A DNA stretch of 64,000 nucleotides. Origin: Metabacillus halosaccharovorans. GTDB lineage: Bacteria; Bacillota; Bacilli; Bacillales; Bacillaceae. How positions within the stretch are numbered: position 1 is the first letter of the stretch; every line of letters starts with the position of its first letter. Made by a program: the position numbers and the translations under genes. The notes under the pieces were generated by a model. That model made no database searches, was not told the origin of the DNA, and worked only from the letters and a program-made list of their open reading frames with translations. Below, piece by piece: positions 28,392 through 38,045 of the stretch. The stretch spans positions 1,054,001 to 1,118,000 of the forward strand of contig NZ_KV917372.1 of the NCBI RefSeq assembly GCF_002019635.1, written 5' to 3'.

Positions 28392-30146
28392 CTACCCTGC
28401 CGTTGACTGTAAAACAGCCTTTTGGTCCTTATATTGAATATCATAAATTCGTTTGTAATAGCCATCATTTCTTATCAAATCTTCATGTTTTCCTCTTTCT
28501 GTAATTAAACCGTTTTCAAGGACAAGAATTTCATCAGCATGTTTTAAAGAAGAAATTCGATGTGCAATAATGAAAGTCGTTCTACCTTTCATGACTTCTT
28601 TTAACGCTTTTTGAATATTAAATTCTGTTGTCATATCAACCGCACTCGTGGAATCATCTAAAATTAAAATACTTGGATTTAAACAAATAGCCCTGGCAAT
28701 TGCAATCCTTTGTTTTTGTCCACCTGATAAACCTAACCCCCGCTCACCAAGCATTGTGTCATATCCATTAGGAAGTTCCATAATAAAGTCATGTGCCTGT
28801 GCTCTTTTTGCTGCATCAATAATGGTCTCCATTGAAGCATCTGGTCTGCCATATGAAATATTGGATTTTATTGTGGAAGAAAATAAAAATGATTCTTGTA
28901 AGACAACTCCAATATTTGAACGTAATGCATGTAAGGAATAATCTCTAATATCTTTGCCATCGATAACAATCTGCCCACTTGACGGAGTATAAAAACGTGT
29001 TATCAGTTGAGTTAAGCTCGTTTTTCCAGACCCGGTTGCACCAATTAATCCTATCGTTTTTCCAGATGTTGCGGTAAATGAAATGTCATTTAAGGCTAGC
29101 CCATCCTCATCCTTATACCGAAGGCTAACGTGATGAAACTCCACATTGCCATTTATCTTTGTCTCGGAAATTGATGTATCCATATCTCTAATCGTCTCAT
29201 CGGCATCGAGAATTTCCAGCAATCTTTCTCCAGAAGCTTTTGATTGAGAGAATAGATTAATAACAAATCCCAAGTGCATAATTGGGCCCATTAAATACCA
29301 AACTAAGCTAAAAAATGCGACAAGTTCACCTGGTTGAAGACTCCCTTGAATGACTAAAATACTTCCGTATGCGAGTAAGGCAACAACACAAATATTACCT
29401 ATTAGCTCCATAAGTGGGAAAAACTTCGCCCAAACATATGAAGTTGTTAAAGATTTTTCTTTATAATCCCCATTTGCTTGATTGAATTTCCCTATCTCAA
29501 ATTCCTCTCGAGAAAGTGCTTTTACGGTTTGAATCCCACTAATATTCTCTTGAACATTTGTATTCAATTTCCCAAACGATTTACGAATATTCCGGAAGGC
29601 CGGATGAACTCTTTTATCAAAACGATAAACTGTCAAGGCTAAAAACGGTAATGCAGCAATTGTAGCAAAAGTTAATGGTACAGAATAAATAAACATTACC
29701 GTTAATGTCCCACAAACTAAAAGGATAAAACGAACTAGTTCTGAAAACCCGAAAGATAAAAAGAAACGAAATCCTTCTACATCTGCAGTTAGCCGGGACA
29801 TTAAGTCACCCGTTTTTGCATTGTCATAATACATAAAAGGCAACCTCTGGAGCTTCTCGTACAATGCATTCCGAAGCCGGTACACAGATTGAATTCCAAA
29901 CATATCTCCTAAATATTGATGAAAAAATGCAGATACCCCTTTTACAACCATTAATGCTAAAAATCCACTTACAATCCATGGAATATATTCATATTGTCCT
30001 TTTAAAACAATTTCATCAATTGTTAATTGAAGAACAATTGGATAGACCACAGTAATGGTGGTAATAAATAAAACAAAAAACAATGACCATAAAAAATACT
30101 TTTTATATGGCCAATAAAAGCTTTTCAGCTTTTTAAAGGTTTCCAT
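28392..30146 (-). CDS. yknU: ABC exporter half-transporter YknU
   Basis: 584 aa: six-span type-1 exporter domain followed by an ATPase with Walker A GATGSGKTS, canonical signature [15 protein letters not shown] and Walker B ILILDDSTSAVDM. The residue after Walker B is Asp (LDDSTS) rather than the catalytic Glu, typical of one subunit in heterodimeric exporters. Combined with the altered signature of YknV, both deviations map to the same composite degenerate site, which supports a heterodimer. First gene of yknUV; ATG 30146 follows GGGGAGGGTATAT. Confidence 0.9.
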   Translation of the reverse strand: METFKKLKSFYWPYKKYFLWSLFFVLFITTITVVYPIVLQLTIDEIVLKGQYEYIPWIVSGFLALMVVKGVSAFFHQYLGDMFGIQSVYRLRNALYEKLQRLPFMYYDNAKTGDLMSRLTADVEGFRFFLSFGFSELVRFILLVCGTLTVMFIYSVPLTFATIAALPFLALTVYRFDKRVHPAFRNIRKSFGKLNTNVQENISGIQTVKALSREEFEIGKFNQANGDYKEKSLTTSYVWAKFFPLMELIGNICVVALLAYGSILVIQGSLQPGELVAFFSLVWYLMGPIMHLGFVINLFSQSKASGERLLEILDADETIRDMDTSISETKINGNVEFHHVSLRYKDEDGLALNDISFTATSGKTIGLIGATGSGKTSLTQLITRFYTPSSGQIVIDGKDIRDYSLHALRSNIGVVLQESFLFSSTIKSNISYGRPDASMETIIDAAKRAQAHDFIMELPNGYDTMLGERGLGLSGGQKQRIAIARAICLNPSILILDDSTSAVDMTTEFNIQKALKEVMKGRTTFIIAHRISSLKHADEILVLENGLITERGKHEDLIRNDGYYKRIYDIQYKDQKAVLQSTAG

Positions 30147-30471
30147 ATATACCCTCCCCGTTCACATGTTCCATTTATAATCACATTATCTATAAATATA
30201 ACGTGATACGTTTAAATATATCGGGAATCGAAATATTTTTCCATATATTTATCTGAATCTTTAAAAAAACACAACTATAGAATGAACAGACCTACTCCAA
30301 AGGACGGAAATTAGAAAACATACTAAACCTAATTAGTGTTAACTATGTACAATATATACCCTCTAACTCCGCTTCATCACGACATTCTTAATCTGCTTAT
30401 TACTATCACGATCCTCCCTTTTTTTATGTTAAACTAAGAACATGTTACTTTTTCCTGAAGGATGTGTCATA
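30147..30471. other. Intergenic stretch without a recognised element
   Basis: AT-rich 325 bp between divergent genes. I see no convincing -35/-10 pair for yknU, no palindrome and no leader RNA. A weak extended -10 TGTTAAACT lies at 30427-30435 for the plus-strand gene; transcription from it would start at or after the first ATG (30442), favouring the later TTG start. Confidence 0.4.
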
Positions 30472-30663
30472 TTGAAAAGGTTAAAAATCGTCATCCCTAT
30501 TTCAATTATTGTCTTTATTTTTGCGATTAGAATTCTTGATCAAAATTATGGTGAGGATATTACAATCGGCATAAGAACCTTAATTGCGTTAGGAGGAGCT
30601 TTATTTTCTGGTTTAATCTCCTATTTTCTATTTCCTGGAAATCAGAATCAAAAACAACATTAA
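30472..30663 (+). CDS. Small membrane protein, 63 aa
   Basis: Two hydrophobic segments (IVIPISIIVFIFAIRIL and TLIALGGALFSGLISYFLF) joined by QNYGEDITIGIR, with a polar tail GNQNQKQH. TTG 30472 is preferred because GAAGGA ends 9 nt upstream; the in-frame ATG 30442 would add ten residues and has no ribosome-binding site. No family recognised. Confidence 0.6.
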   Translation: MKRLKIVIPISIIVFIFAIRILDQNYGEDITIGIRTLIALGGALFSGLISYFLFPGNQNQKQH

Positions 30664-30734
30664 TTATTATTTCGAAGGTTCATCAATTATGTTAACCTTC
30701 TAAATGATGATCCTATCCCATAATTCTTTAAAAT

Positions 30735-30773
30735 AAAAAAACCAGCTAATTCAACAATTGTGAAATTAGCTAG
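30735..30773 (-). terminator. Terminator after the chemoreceptor gene
   Basis: AGCTAATT / AATTAGCT arms with a TTTTTTT run on the minus strand, 11 bp past the stop. Confidence 0.85.
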
Positions 30774-30783
30774 TTTAGAAGAT

Positions 30784-32796
30784 TTATACATTATAGTGAT
30801 CAATAATTGATTGAAGTTCTTCAGCCATATCTGTTAATGATTTTGCAGCCATCGTAATTTCCTCCATGGAAGCAAGCTGCTCTTCTGTTGTTGCAGCAAC
30901 TTCTTCAGAAGTGGCTGCACTTTCTTTTGCAATAACAACTAGTTCACTGGCTGAAGTACTTACTTCCTGTACTGCAGCAGAAATTTGCTGCACAACTGCA
31001 GATACTTCTTCAATCTGTGGAGTCATCCTATTCATTCGATTCATTATTAAATCAAACTTTTCTGAGGTTTCTGTTGAAATAGAAAGCCCTTGTTCAGCGT
31101 TTTGGGATACCTCATTCATAACCTCAACAGATTGGTCAGTATCATTTTGTATTGAAGAGATAAGTGCAGAGATTTGCCCTGCTGAGTGTTGAGATTGTTC
31201 TGCCAATTTCCGTACTTCATCCGCAACAACTGCAAATCCTTTCCCATGTTCTCCAGCTCTTGCAGCCTCAATAGCTGCATTAAGTGCTAATAAATTTGTT
31301 TGATTCGCAATATCTGATATTGCGTCTAATATTTTTCCAATCTCTTGAGAACGAATAGAAAGCGACTGAATGACCTTGTTAGATTCAGTAACCGAGGCAT
31401 GAATAAATCTCATCTGTTCTAAGCTATTCTTTACATATTCCCCACCGATTTCAGCTTCATTTATTGTATCTTGTGCTAAATTCGAAACACTTTGAGAGCT
31501 TGAAGAAATGCGAATAACACCTTGAAGAACTTCTTCTAATGCTGCATTATTTGCCTCGATTTTTAAAGTTTGTTGTTCCGCACCTGCAGCAACCTCTTGG
31601 ATAACTTCTGTTACTTGTTTTGTCCCTGCCGTTGTTTGATCGGCACTTGCAATTAGTTCTTCAGAAGATGCACTAACTCGTTCAGAAGCAGACTGTAAAC
31701 TAGTGATCATACTACGCAGGTTTTCAACCATTATTTTAAAGCTTTTAGACAGTTTACCAATCTCATCATTTGTGTTTGTATCAACCTCTACACCTAAATC
31801 ACCATTCGATATACTTTCAGATGTGTGAATCAACTTACGAATCGGCTGTAAAATTGATCTTATAATCATAAAAATGATGATCCCGCCTACTACAAAGGAA
31901 ATAATAATGACAATTAAAGTGTCTTGCAGAATTCCATTAGCACTCTCTGTTATTTCACTTGAATAAAGCGTACCAGCAATTTTCCATCCAGTAAGCTCAT
32001 TTGTAGTAAAATCCATTTGCATATCATTATGATCTAATTGATAGGCGAAAACGCCCTTTTCACTTTCAAATAATTTATTTACCCAAGTTCCTTTAACCTT
32101 TTCGCCTTGCATCGTTGGATGAATGATATAGTTTTTAGTCTTATCAATAATCGCGACATATCCTTCACTCCCTACCTTTACCTCACTAGTCAACTCACTT
32201 AGAGAGTTAATATCAATGTCAACCGCTATAACACCAGAGGCATCGTTAAGAACTTTTGCAAACGTAACAGATATTTCATTTGTGTCGGCATCAATATATG
32301 GATCTGTTATGACAACTTCCCCCTTATTTTCCATTGCCAGGGTATACCAAGGACGATCTCTTGGATCATAGTCATCTGGTAACTGAACAGACATAGGTGA
32401 AACAACCATATCCCCTGTATTAAACCCGATATAAATCGCCTGGGCACTTGGCTTTGTTTGGATATATTGATTAAATTTCATCATGATTTTCTCTATGTCA
32501 TCAGTTTCTACTTTTGCATTAGCTGCTTTTGCTGTTTTAGCAAAATATTCGATATCCTCTTTTATTGGCTCAAGTTGTGTATTTAAAGAAGAATTAATAA
32601 GTTGTACACTTTCCCGGGCGGTTTGTAACATACTTTTTTCCAACTCTGATTGCGCAGATTTATACGAAATTAGTCCTATCAAAGAACTCGGTATCAGTAA
32701 TATAGATACAAAAGCAATGATTAATTTTTTTCTTATTGTTAAATTGGAATTCCATTTTTTCAGAATTTTTTTTATACGCTCGAATAAGTCTTTCAT
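30784..32796 (-). CDS. Methyl-accepting chemotaxis protein
   Basis: 670-aa transmembrane chemoreceptor. TM1 ([21 protein letters not shown]) near residue 25, an extracellular double-Cache-like sensor (about 50-280; [36 protein letters not shown]), and TM2 ([19 protein letters not shown]). Then come HAMP and a long signalling coiled coil with the invariant tip [43 protein letters not shown] written here in part. The WYxxA signature of dCache_1 suggests amino-acid-type ligands, but the ligand is not defined. No chemotaxis operon is near; the gene is monocistronic. Confidence 0.93.
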   Translation of the reverse strand: MKDLFERIKKILKKWNSNLTIRKKLIIAFVSILLIPSSLIGLISYKSAQSELEKSMLQTARESVQLINSSLNTQLEPIKEDIEYFAKTAKAANAKVETDDIEKIMMKFNQYIQTKPSAQAIYIGFNTGDMVVSPMSVQLPDDYDPRDRPWYTLAMENKGEVVITDPYIDADTNEISVTFAKVLNDASGVIAVDIDINSLSELTSEVKVGSEGYVAIIDKTKNYIIHPTMQGEKVKGTWVNKLFESEKGVFAYQLDHNDMQMDFTTNELTGWKIAGTLYSSEITESANGILQDTLIVIIISFVVGGIIIFMIIRSILQPIRKLIHTSESISNGDLGVEVDTNTNDEIGKLSKSFKIMVENLRSMITSLQSASERVSASSEELIASADQTTAGTKQVTEVIQEVAAGAEQQTLKIEANNAALEEVLQGVIRISSSSQSVSNLAQDTINEAEIGGEYVKNSLEQMRFIHASVTESNKVIQSLSIRSQEIGKILDAISDIANQTNLLALNAAIEAARAGEHGKGFAVVADEVRKLAEQSQHSAGQISALISSIQNDTDQSVEVMNEVSQNAEQGLSISTETSEKFDLIMNRMNRMTPQIEEVSAVVQQISAAVQEVSTSASELVVIAKESAATSEEVAATTEEQLASMEEITMAAKSLTDMAEELQSIIDHYNV

Positions 32797-32850
32797 GATG
32801 CCATTCTCCTCTTTTTAATATGTAACTTTAAAACGTTCATTTCCATCGTT

Positions 32851-32878
32851 ATATTAGACTAACAATCCTATAGGTCAA
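32851..32878 (-). promoter_or_regulatory. Candidate sigma-A promoter of the MCP gene
   Basis: On the minus strand TTGACC, 16 bp, TAATAT (32878-32851), about 55 bp before the start codon. I see no sigma-D motif (GCCGATAT), which is unusual for a Bacillus chemoreceptor. Confidence 0.5.
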
Positions 32879-33000
32879 TCATACTATGTCGAACTCAATT
32901 TGACTACAAAATAATCTCAATTATGTATATTCGGAATTTAATGACAACTCATTAATATTTTACTATTATTATTTAATACCTAAGTTTTATTAAGAAAAGC

Positions 33001-33049
33001 AAAAAAGAGATACAGCCAGGTTATATTTTCACCTAAGACTGTCCCTCTA
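33001..33049 (-). terminator. Terminator of the amtB operon
   Basis: Arms around AGAGGGACAG / CTGTATCTCT with an inner AGGT / ACCT pairing, then TTTTTT on the minus strand. It lies 6 bp past the exonuclease stop. Confidence 0.75.
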
Positions 33050-33054
33050 ATAAA

Positions 33055-33759
33055 TCAAGCAATCGTATATCGCTCATAAAGATCATTTAAAGAATAACAT
33101 TCTTTTTGACGAAGTTTATTTACGTAAATACTCCAAAGTTCTGCCGTTAATTTTGCGTCATATAGAGCGTGATGTCTTCCATGGATTGGTATACCATTAT
33201 GCTCACAACATTCTTCAAGAGTGACCAACTTTTGATCAGGTTCTGCAATTCGATACAAAAAAGACATATCAACAAGACGGTGTTTAAACGGAGCACGATA
33301 TAACTTCCAAGATGCATGTTGAAGAAAAATTTTCTCATGATTTGCATGATGTGCGACAAGCGTATAGTCTTGAGTAAATTGAAAAAATTCAAATAGTACC
33401 TCAGATAATAATGGAGCATGATCCAACTCTTTGTTTGTTAAACCTGTTAGTTGACTTATTTCTTCAGAAATCTTTTTTTCTGATCGGACCAAAGAATAAA
33501 ATGTCTCTTTCTCTTTGATCTCATCCCCCTTAACCTTAACAGCACCGATCGAAATTATTTGATCTCCTTGATCAGGGTAAAACCCGGTTGTTTCAATATC
33601 AAACACAATGACATTAAGGTCTGTAAGCGGAATATTCAACGTTTCTTCAACCTTCATTTCACGCTGCAATTGTCTCATATATGCAACTTGCTGATGAGAT
33701 TGCCTTCCATGCGATCCGCCTAGCCTTCCTTTCATAAAAAAGAACGGGTCAAATGTCAT
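33055..33759 (-). CDS. DEDDh 3'-5' exonuclease (DnaQ-like), third gene of the amt operon
   Basis: 234 aa. Exo I VIVFDIETTGF gives D54 and E56; Exo III reads HHALYDAKLTAELW with the catalytic His and Asp. In Exo II the usual HNxxFD is VAHHANHEKIFL, with Glu at the Asp position, an uncommon substitution that may alter metal binding. A 45-residue N-terminal extension, rich in Gln/His and Arg, precedes the domain. ATG 33759 follows AAAGGGTG at 6 nt and overlaps the stop of the upstream gene by 4 bp (ATGA). Free-standing DnaQ-like proteins act on RNA or DNA ends; nothing shows its substrate. Confidence 0.82.
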   Translation of the reverse strand: MTFDPFFFMKGRLGGSHGRQSHQQVAYMRQLQREMKVEETLNIPLTDLNVIVFDIETTGFYPDQGDQIISIGAVKVKGDEIKEKETFYSLVRSEKKISEEISQLTGLTNKELDHAPLLSEVLFEFFQFTQDYTLVAHHANHEKIFLQHASWKLYRAPFKHRLVDMSFLYRIAEPDQKLVTLEECCEHNGIPIHGRHHALYDAKLTAELWSIYVNKLRQKECYSLNDLYERYTIA

Positions 33760-34745
33760 GATAAACACCCTTTATCAATAATCCCTTCTACATAATAATG
33801 AAGTTTTTTTCCATCCCTCAAAATGCTTTTCATGTCACGTTTTTCTTCCTTTGACATCTTTTTTATATTCAAGTAATGGACATCATCATATGAGGTAGCA
33901 CTTTTAAATAATATCACTCTGTATTTAAGTAGTTTTTCAAAGTTATGCTTGTAATAGAGCATATCATTTTTGTATCTTTCAATTTCAGATAGACAATCTA
34001 ACCTGTCTATAGTTGAAGTTTTTAAAATACCTTCTTTCATTGCCAATACTCTTATAGCATTTACATAAGGTAAAAATGCTGTTTTCTTTAAATCAATCGA
34101 TCCTTTGTATTGACCGCTTTGCTCCACGTAAATTTGCCCCAGTGGTCCTACGGATTGTTTAATATGTTGTATATTATCCATAAGCCGCTTCAAAAGCTTG
34201 GGCTCCTGCTGTTGATAATCATAGATGATTTTCTTCAACTCTTTCACAAGATCATTATCTCCTATCAAACTCCGGGAATCATAAAAAATTTGCAAATATC
34301 TTATCGACTCCCAACTTCTTTCATCCATCCAATGATTAAGCTGATCTTTCCAATCCTGAAATGATTTACACCACAAGGGATTTGAACTCATAACTTTTCC
34401 TTCACAATACGGATAACCGATAAGAAATAATCCTTTAGATATTTCTTCACCAAGCTTATTAAAATACTCCTTTGCCTGATTAGATTGTTCCTCATAAATT
34501 AAACCATGATCCTGATCACTTATAATTCCTTGTTCATAACGCCCTCCACTTCCTGTTATAAACCAAGAATAAGGACATGGTGGTTTTCCATAAGTTCTTT
34601 CATGATGAAAGAGTGCTAATTGACTAGCACTCCTCATCATCTCATCATGAAATTCATTCAAAACTCTAGTTTCAGACTCATAATTGTGGATATGTTCGTC
34701 TTTCCATTTTTTAATTGATTCATAGGAATCGAAATTTCCTTTCAT
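33756..34745 (-). CDS. DUF294 / GlnD-like nucleotidyltransferase
   Basis: 329 aa. Residues 63-80 read ITGSGGRYEQGIISDQDHG, the GS-GR-E...DxD signature of DUF294 and GlnD-type nucleotidyltransferases (metal aspartates D77, D79). A helical C-terminal half (IKQSVGPLGQIYVEQSGQYKGSIDLKKTAFLPYVNAIRVLAM) matches the DUF294 C-terminal domain, which includes the conserved SIDLKK patch. The CBS and cNMP-binding modules found in many DUF294 proteins are absent. Start ATG 34745 lies 9 nt after GAGGAA; the open frame runs back into amtB. Lies 55 bp after amtB and overlaps the exonuclease by 4 bp. Enzymatic activity is inferred from motif only. Confidence 0.82.
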   Translation of the reverse strand: MKGNFDSYESIKKWKDEHIHNYESETRVLNEFHDEMMRSASQLALFHHERTYGKPPCPYSWFITGSGGRYEQGIISDQDHGLIYEEQSNQAKEYFNKLGEEISKGLFLIGYPYCEGKVMSSNPLWCKSFQDWKDQLNHWMDERSWESIRYLQIFYDSRSLIGDNDLVKELKKIIYDYQQQEPKLLKRLMDNIQHIKQSVGPLGQIYVEQSGQYKGSIDLKKTAFLPYVNAIRVLAMKEGILKTSTIDRLDCLSEIERYKNDMLYYKHNFEKLLKYRVILFKSATSYDDVHYLNIKKMSKEEKRDMKSILRDGKKLHYYVEGIIDKGCLS

Positions 34746-34800
34746 GAGAGACACTTCCTCACGTTTTGTCAAAATGAGTGTTCTAGACCACTTATCCTGA

Positions 34801-36069
34801 TTATGAACCAACATTTTGATCTTTGGAAGCAAATAATTCCGGATAACCATAGCTACCATGCTCACTCATGTCTAATCCCATTACTTCTTCTTCTTCAGTT
34901 ACACGCAAACCGTTCATCACTTTTTTCGCAATAGCAAGGATGACAAATGATACCACAAATGCGTAAATTCCTGAAACAGCTACACCCATGAATTGTACAC
35001 CTAATTGATCGAAACCACCGCCGTAGAATAGACCCGGTTTACCAACAGTAGCTAATTCGGGTGTTGCAAAGAATCCTGTTGATAATGTACCCCAAACCCC
35101 TGCTACACCGTGAACAGATAATGCAAAGATCGGATCATCAATTTTTCTCTTTTCGAAGAATCTTGCACTATAGAATACTAGAATACCGGCAATAAATCCA
35201 ATGACAACTGCTGCCCATGTGTCAACAAATGCACATGATGCAGTTATTGCAACTAATCCTGCCAATGCACCGTTAAGCATAGTAGGTACATCTGATTTTC
35301 CTAAAACCATCCAAGAGATAAGAAGTGCTGCAACTGCACCTGCCCCGGCAGCTAAATTTGTGTTTAGTGCAACAAATCCAAAGAATCCATCATCAACCGC
35401 TACAGTACTACCGGCATTAAATCCAAACCAGCCTACCCAAAGAATTAATACTCCTAAAGCTGTAAAGACTTGGTTATGTCCTTGAATATTGTTTGCTGAG
35501 CCATCTTTATTGTATTTTCCGATACGAGGTTTCAAAAGAATTGTGGCTGCAAATGCTGCCATTGCACCCGTTAAGTGAACAACAGTCGATCCTGCAAAAT
35601 CTTGCTTACCGTGTTCAGCCAACCAGCCGCCACCCCAGATCCAATGAGCTATAACAGGATAAATAAGTGCGGAGAAAAGAATAGTAAATACAAGATAAAC
35701 AGATAATTTAGCACGTTCTGCAAATCCACCTAAAGCTATCGTTATTGAGATACAAGCAAATGCACATTGGAATACAAAGAATACTGCTGTTGAATAACTT
35801 GCGCCTTCTGCTTGAGCTCCTGAATAGAAGAAGTCTGTTAATCCAACGAAAAAGTTACCATTTCCACCAAATGTAAATGCATAACCGACTGCCCAATAAA
35901 CTAATGATGCCAGACCAACTGTGAAAATTGTTTTACCAGCAATATGACCGGCGTTTTTCATTCTTGTTGATCCTGCTTCTAGTAAAATAAACCCACCTAA
36001 CATAAAAATAACTAAAATTGCACCTAACATAATCCAAACACTATTCATCAAAAACAAAGTGTCTTCCAT
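34801..36069 (-). CDS. amtB: Ammonium transporter Amt
   Basis: 422 aa, eleven predicted spans. Amt hallmarks are visible: the FALACISITIALGGFAERA region, DFAGSTVVHLTGAMAAFAA, and SVHGVAGVWGTLSTGFFA with the pore histidines. The C-terminus (ATEEEEVMGLDMSEHGSYGYPELF-like) matches the tail that binds the PII protein GlnK in other bacteria. No glnK follows, unlike the B. subtilis amtB-glnK operon. ATG 36069 has GGGAGGAAATGG upstream. Two TnrA/GlnR boxes flank its promoter, so nitrogen control is very likely. Confidence 0.95.
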   Translation of the reverse strand: MEDTLFLMNSVWIMLGAILVIFMLGGFILLEAGSTRMKNAGHIAGKTIFTVGLASLVYWAVGYAFTFGGNGNFFVGLTDFFYSGAQAEGASYSTAVFFVFQCAFACISITIALGGFAERAKLSVYLVFTILFSALIYPVIAHWIWGGGWLAEHGKQDFAGSTVVHLTGAMAAFAATILLKPRIGKYNKDGSANNIQGHNQVFTALGVLILWVGWFGFNAGSTVAVDDGFFGFVALNTNLAAGAGAVAALLISWMVLGKSDVPTMLNGALAGLVAITASCAFVDTWAAVVIGFIAGILVFYSARFFEKRKIDDPIFALSVHGVAGVWGTLSTGFFATPELATVGKPGLFYGGGFDQLGVQFMGVAVSGIYAFVVSFVILAIAKKVMNGLRVTEEEEVMGLDMSEHGSYGYPELFASKDQNVGS

Positions 36070-36103
36070 ACCATTTCCTCCCGTCTGTATACATAACTTA
36101 AGA

Positions 36104-36120
36104 TGTTAGAAAATATAACA
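36104..36120. promoter_or_regulatory. TnrA/GlnR box 1, downstream of amtB -10
   Basis: TGTTAGAAAATATAACA matches TGTNANAWWWTMTNACA at all defined positions. Centred about +19 relative to the predicted start, a repressing position. Confidence 0.85.
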
Positions 36121-36137
36121 TCTGTTTCTTATTTACT

Positions 36138-36165
36138 ATTCTATACGATATTTCATAAGTGTCAA
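36138..36165 (-). promoter_or_regulatory. Promoter of amtB operon
   Basis: TTGACA, 16 bp, TAGAAT on the minus strand (36165-36138). Confidence 0.7.
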
Positions 36166-36194
36166 CCTGTTTTTTAAAGTTTCTGATAATTATA

Positions 36195-36211
36195 TGTAAG
36201 AATATCTAACA
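36195..36211. promoter_or_regulatory. TnrA/GlnR box 2, upstream of amtB promoter
   Basis: TGTAAGAATATCTAACA matches the same consensus at every defined position. Centre-to-centre distance to box 1 is 91 bp, with the promoter between them. Confidence 0.85.
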
Positions 36212-36231
36212 TGTTTATAAACACAATAAAT

Positions 36232-36260
36232 AAAAAAACACCTCAAACAAAATGAGATGC
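36232..36260 (-). terminator. Terminator after BCCT transporter
   Basis: CATCTCA / TGAGGTG (one G-U pair) with a TTTTTTTA run on the minus strand. Confidence 0.8.
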
Positions 36261-36273
36261 TTCATAAGACGAT

Positions 36274-37767
36274 TCATTGTTTTATGATTTTCTTCCTTTT
36301 CATTTCCTTACTAAAGTCCTTAAGAATTGAAAACGACATCGCTATTAGGACAAAAGTTAGAGGAAATGCACTAACAATAATTGCTGTTTGCATCGCATTT
36401 AATCCACCTGAGAGCATTAAGACGACCGCGGATGCTGATAAGAAAAATCCCCAAACAATTTTCACGATGTTTGGCGGGTTTAAGCTTCCGTTAGTGGTTT
36501 GCATTCCTAAAACAAATGTAGCTGAGTCAGCTGATGTCACAAAGAATGTGGTAATTAACATTAGCGTTATGACAATTAATAATCCTGTTAGCGGTAATTG
36601 GTGATAAACAAAGAATAGTACCGTCTCCAATGTCTGACCGCTTACATCCAGCCCTTCAAAAAACTCATAGTAAATACCGGTACCACCAAATACAGCAAAC
36701 CAAAAAACACAAACAAGTGTCGGTATAACTAATACAGCTATCATGAATTCTCTCACCGTTCTCCCCTTCGAAACACGAGCAATAAATGTTCCTACGAATG
36801 GTGCCCAGGCTATCCACCATGCCCAATAAAAAATCGTCCAATCTTGAATCCATACAGCGTTTTCCTCATTAAATGGAGCAAGTCTTAAACCCATACTAGG
36901 TAAATTTTGAATATAACTACCTAAAGTTGTTGTAAACAAATCCAATAAAAAACGAGTAGGTGCCAGAAATAAAAAGACGATAAGAAGAATAACAGCCAGA
37001 ATTAAATTTGCATTACTTAAATATTTTATCCCTTTTTGAATACCTGTCGTAGCTGATAACATAAATAAAACAGTCACTATTGAAATAATAACTAACTGTA
37101 TCGTAAAAGAAATCGGAATTCCTGTTATATAGTTTAGTCCACTATTAATTTGTGCAGCTCCCAGACCAAGAGATGCGGCCACTCCGAAAATCGTAGCAAA
37201 TACAGCTACAACATCAATAATTATTCCCAGTGTTCCGGTTGCGCGTTTCCCGAGCAAAGGAGTTAATGTTACACTCATCAAGCCAGGTTGCTTTTTTCTG
37301 AACTTGTAATAAGCTAACACTAATGCAATCACTGCGTAAATAGCCCATGCATGGAAGCCCCAATGCAAATACGTATAGCGTAGTGCCACCTTTGCAGCAT
37401 CAGCGGTCCCTCCTTCTCCGATGGGAGGACTCGCAAAATGTGATACTGGTTCCGAAACTCCAAAAAACAATAATCCAATACCCATCCCTGCACTAAATAA
37501 CATCGCAAACCAAGTAGGTCGTTTGAATTCCGGCTTTTCATCATCAGCACCTAGTCTAATTTTTCCATACTTACTAAATATTAAAAACAAAGCAAAAATC
37601 AAAAAGAATGTTGCCGACAACTGATAAAACCAACCAAAGCTACTTAGAAAATAAACCTTCGTTTTATTCATCATTTCCCCAAGATGAACAGGAGCAACAA
37701 CACCCCAACCAACAAATAATGTTGCAATTACGATAGAAATCCAAAAAACCTTTGTTACTTTTTCCAT
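36274..37767 (-). CDS. BCCT-family betaine/choline/carnitine transporter
   Basis: 497 aa with twelve spans. The BCCT signature WTIFYWAWWIAWAPFVGTFIARVSKGRTVREF is present, with the tryptophan box that cages quaternary ammonium groups, plus GMGIGLLFFGVSEPVSHFASPP early. Uptake of compatible solutes driven by sodium or protons. OpuD of B. subtilis is 512 aa and similar in layout, but BCCT paralogues are many and I do not assign the symbol. ATG 37767 has AAGGAGAACAATCTA upstream. Monocistronic; the 278 bp upstream shows nothing I can name. Confidence 0.92.
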   Translation of the reverse strand: MEKVTKVFWISIVIATLFVGWGVVAPVHLGEMMNKTKVYFLSSFGWFYQLSATFFLIFALFLIFSKYGKIRLGADDEKPEFKRPTWFAMLFSAGMGIGLLFFGVSEPVSHFASPPIGEGGTADAAKVALRYTYLHWGFHAWAIYAVIALVLAYYKFRKKQPGLMSVTLTPLLGKRATGTLGIIIDVVAVFATIFGVAASLGLGAAQINSGLNYITGIPISFTIQLVIISIVTVLFMLSATTGIQKGIKYLSNANLILAVILLIVFLFLAPTRFLLDLFTTTLGSYIQNLPSMGLRLAPFNEENAVWIQDWTIFYWAWWIAWAPFVGTFIARVSKGRTVREFMIAVLVIPTLVCVFWFAVFGGTGIYYEFFEGLDVSGQTLETVLFFVYHQLPLTGLLIVITLMLITTFFVTSADSATFVLGMQTTNGSLNPPNIVKIVWGFFLSASAVVLMLSGGLNAMQTAIIVSAFPLTFVLIAMSFSILKDFSKEMKRKKIIKQ

Positions 37768-38045
37768 TAGATTGTTCTCCTTTTGAAGTAAATCATAGAA
37801 AAAATTTTAAAAATTGTATGTGTATTCATTATGTAGCATTTCTCTTTTTTATAAGAATTACTAATCTCTTCTAAATTGAAAATTAACCCATTTTTCTAGA
37901 ACTAACATAATACCGTAGCTTTAGAGTCAATATTATGCACCACTCCATTCAATCAATTTACTTAAATTTGGCTTAACTCAATGAAAGAGCTATAATATTA
38001 ATGCAAAATAAAACCTTGTATATGGATAATGAAAGAGGTATTAAT

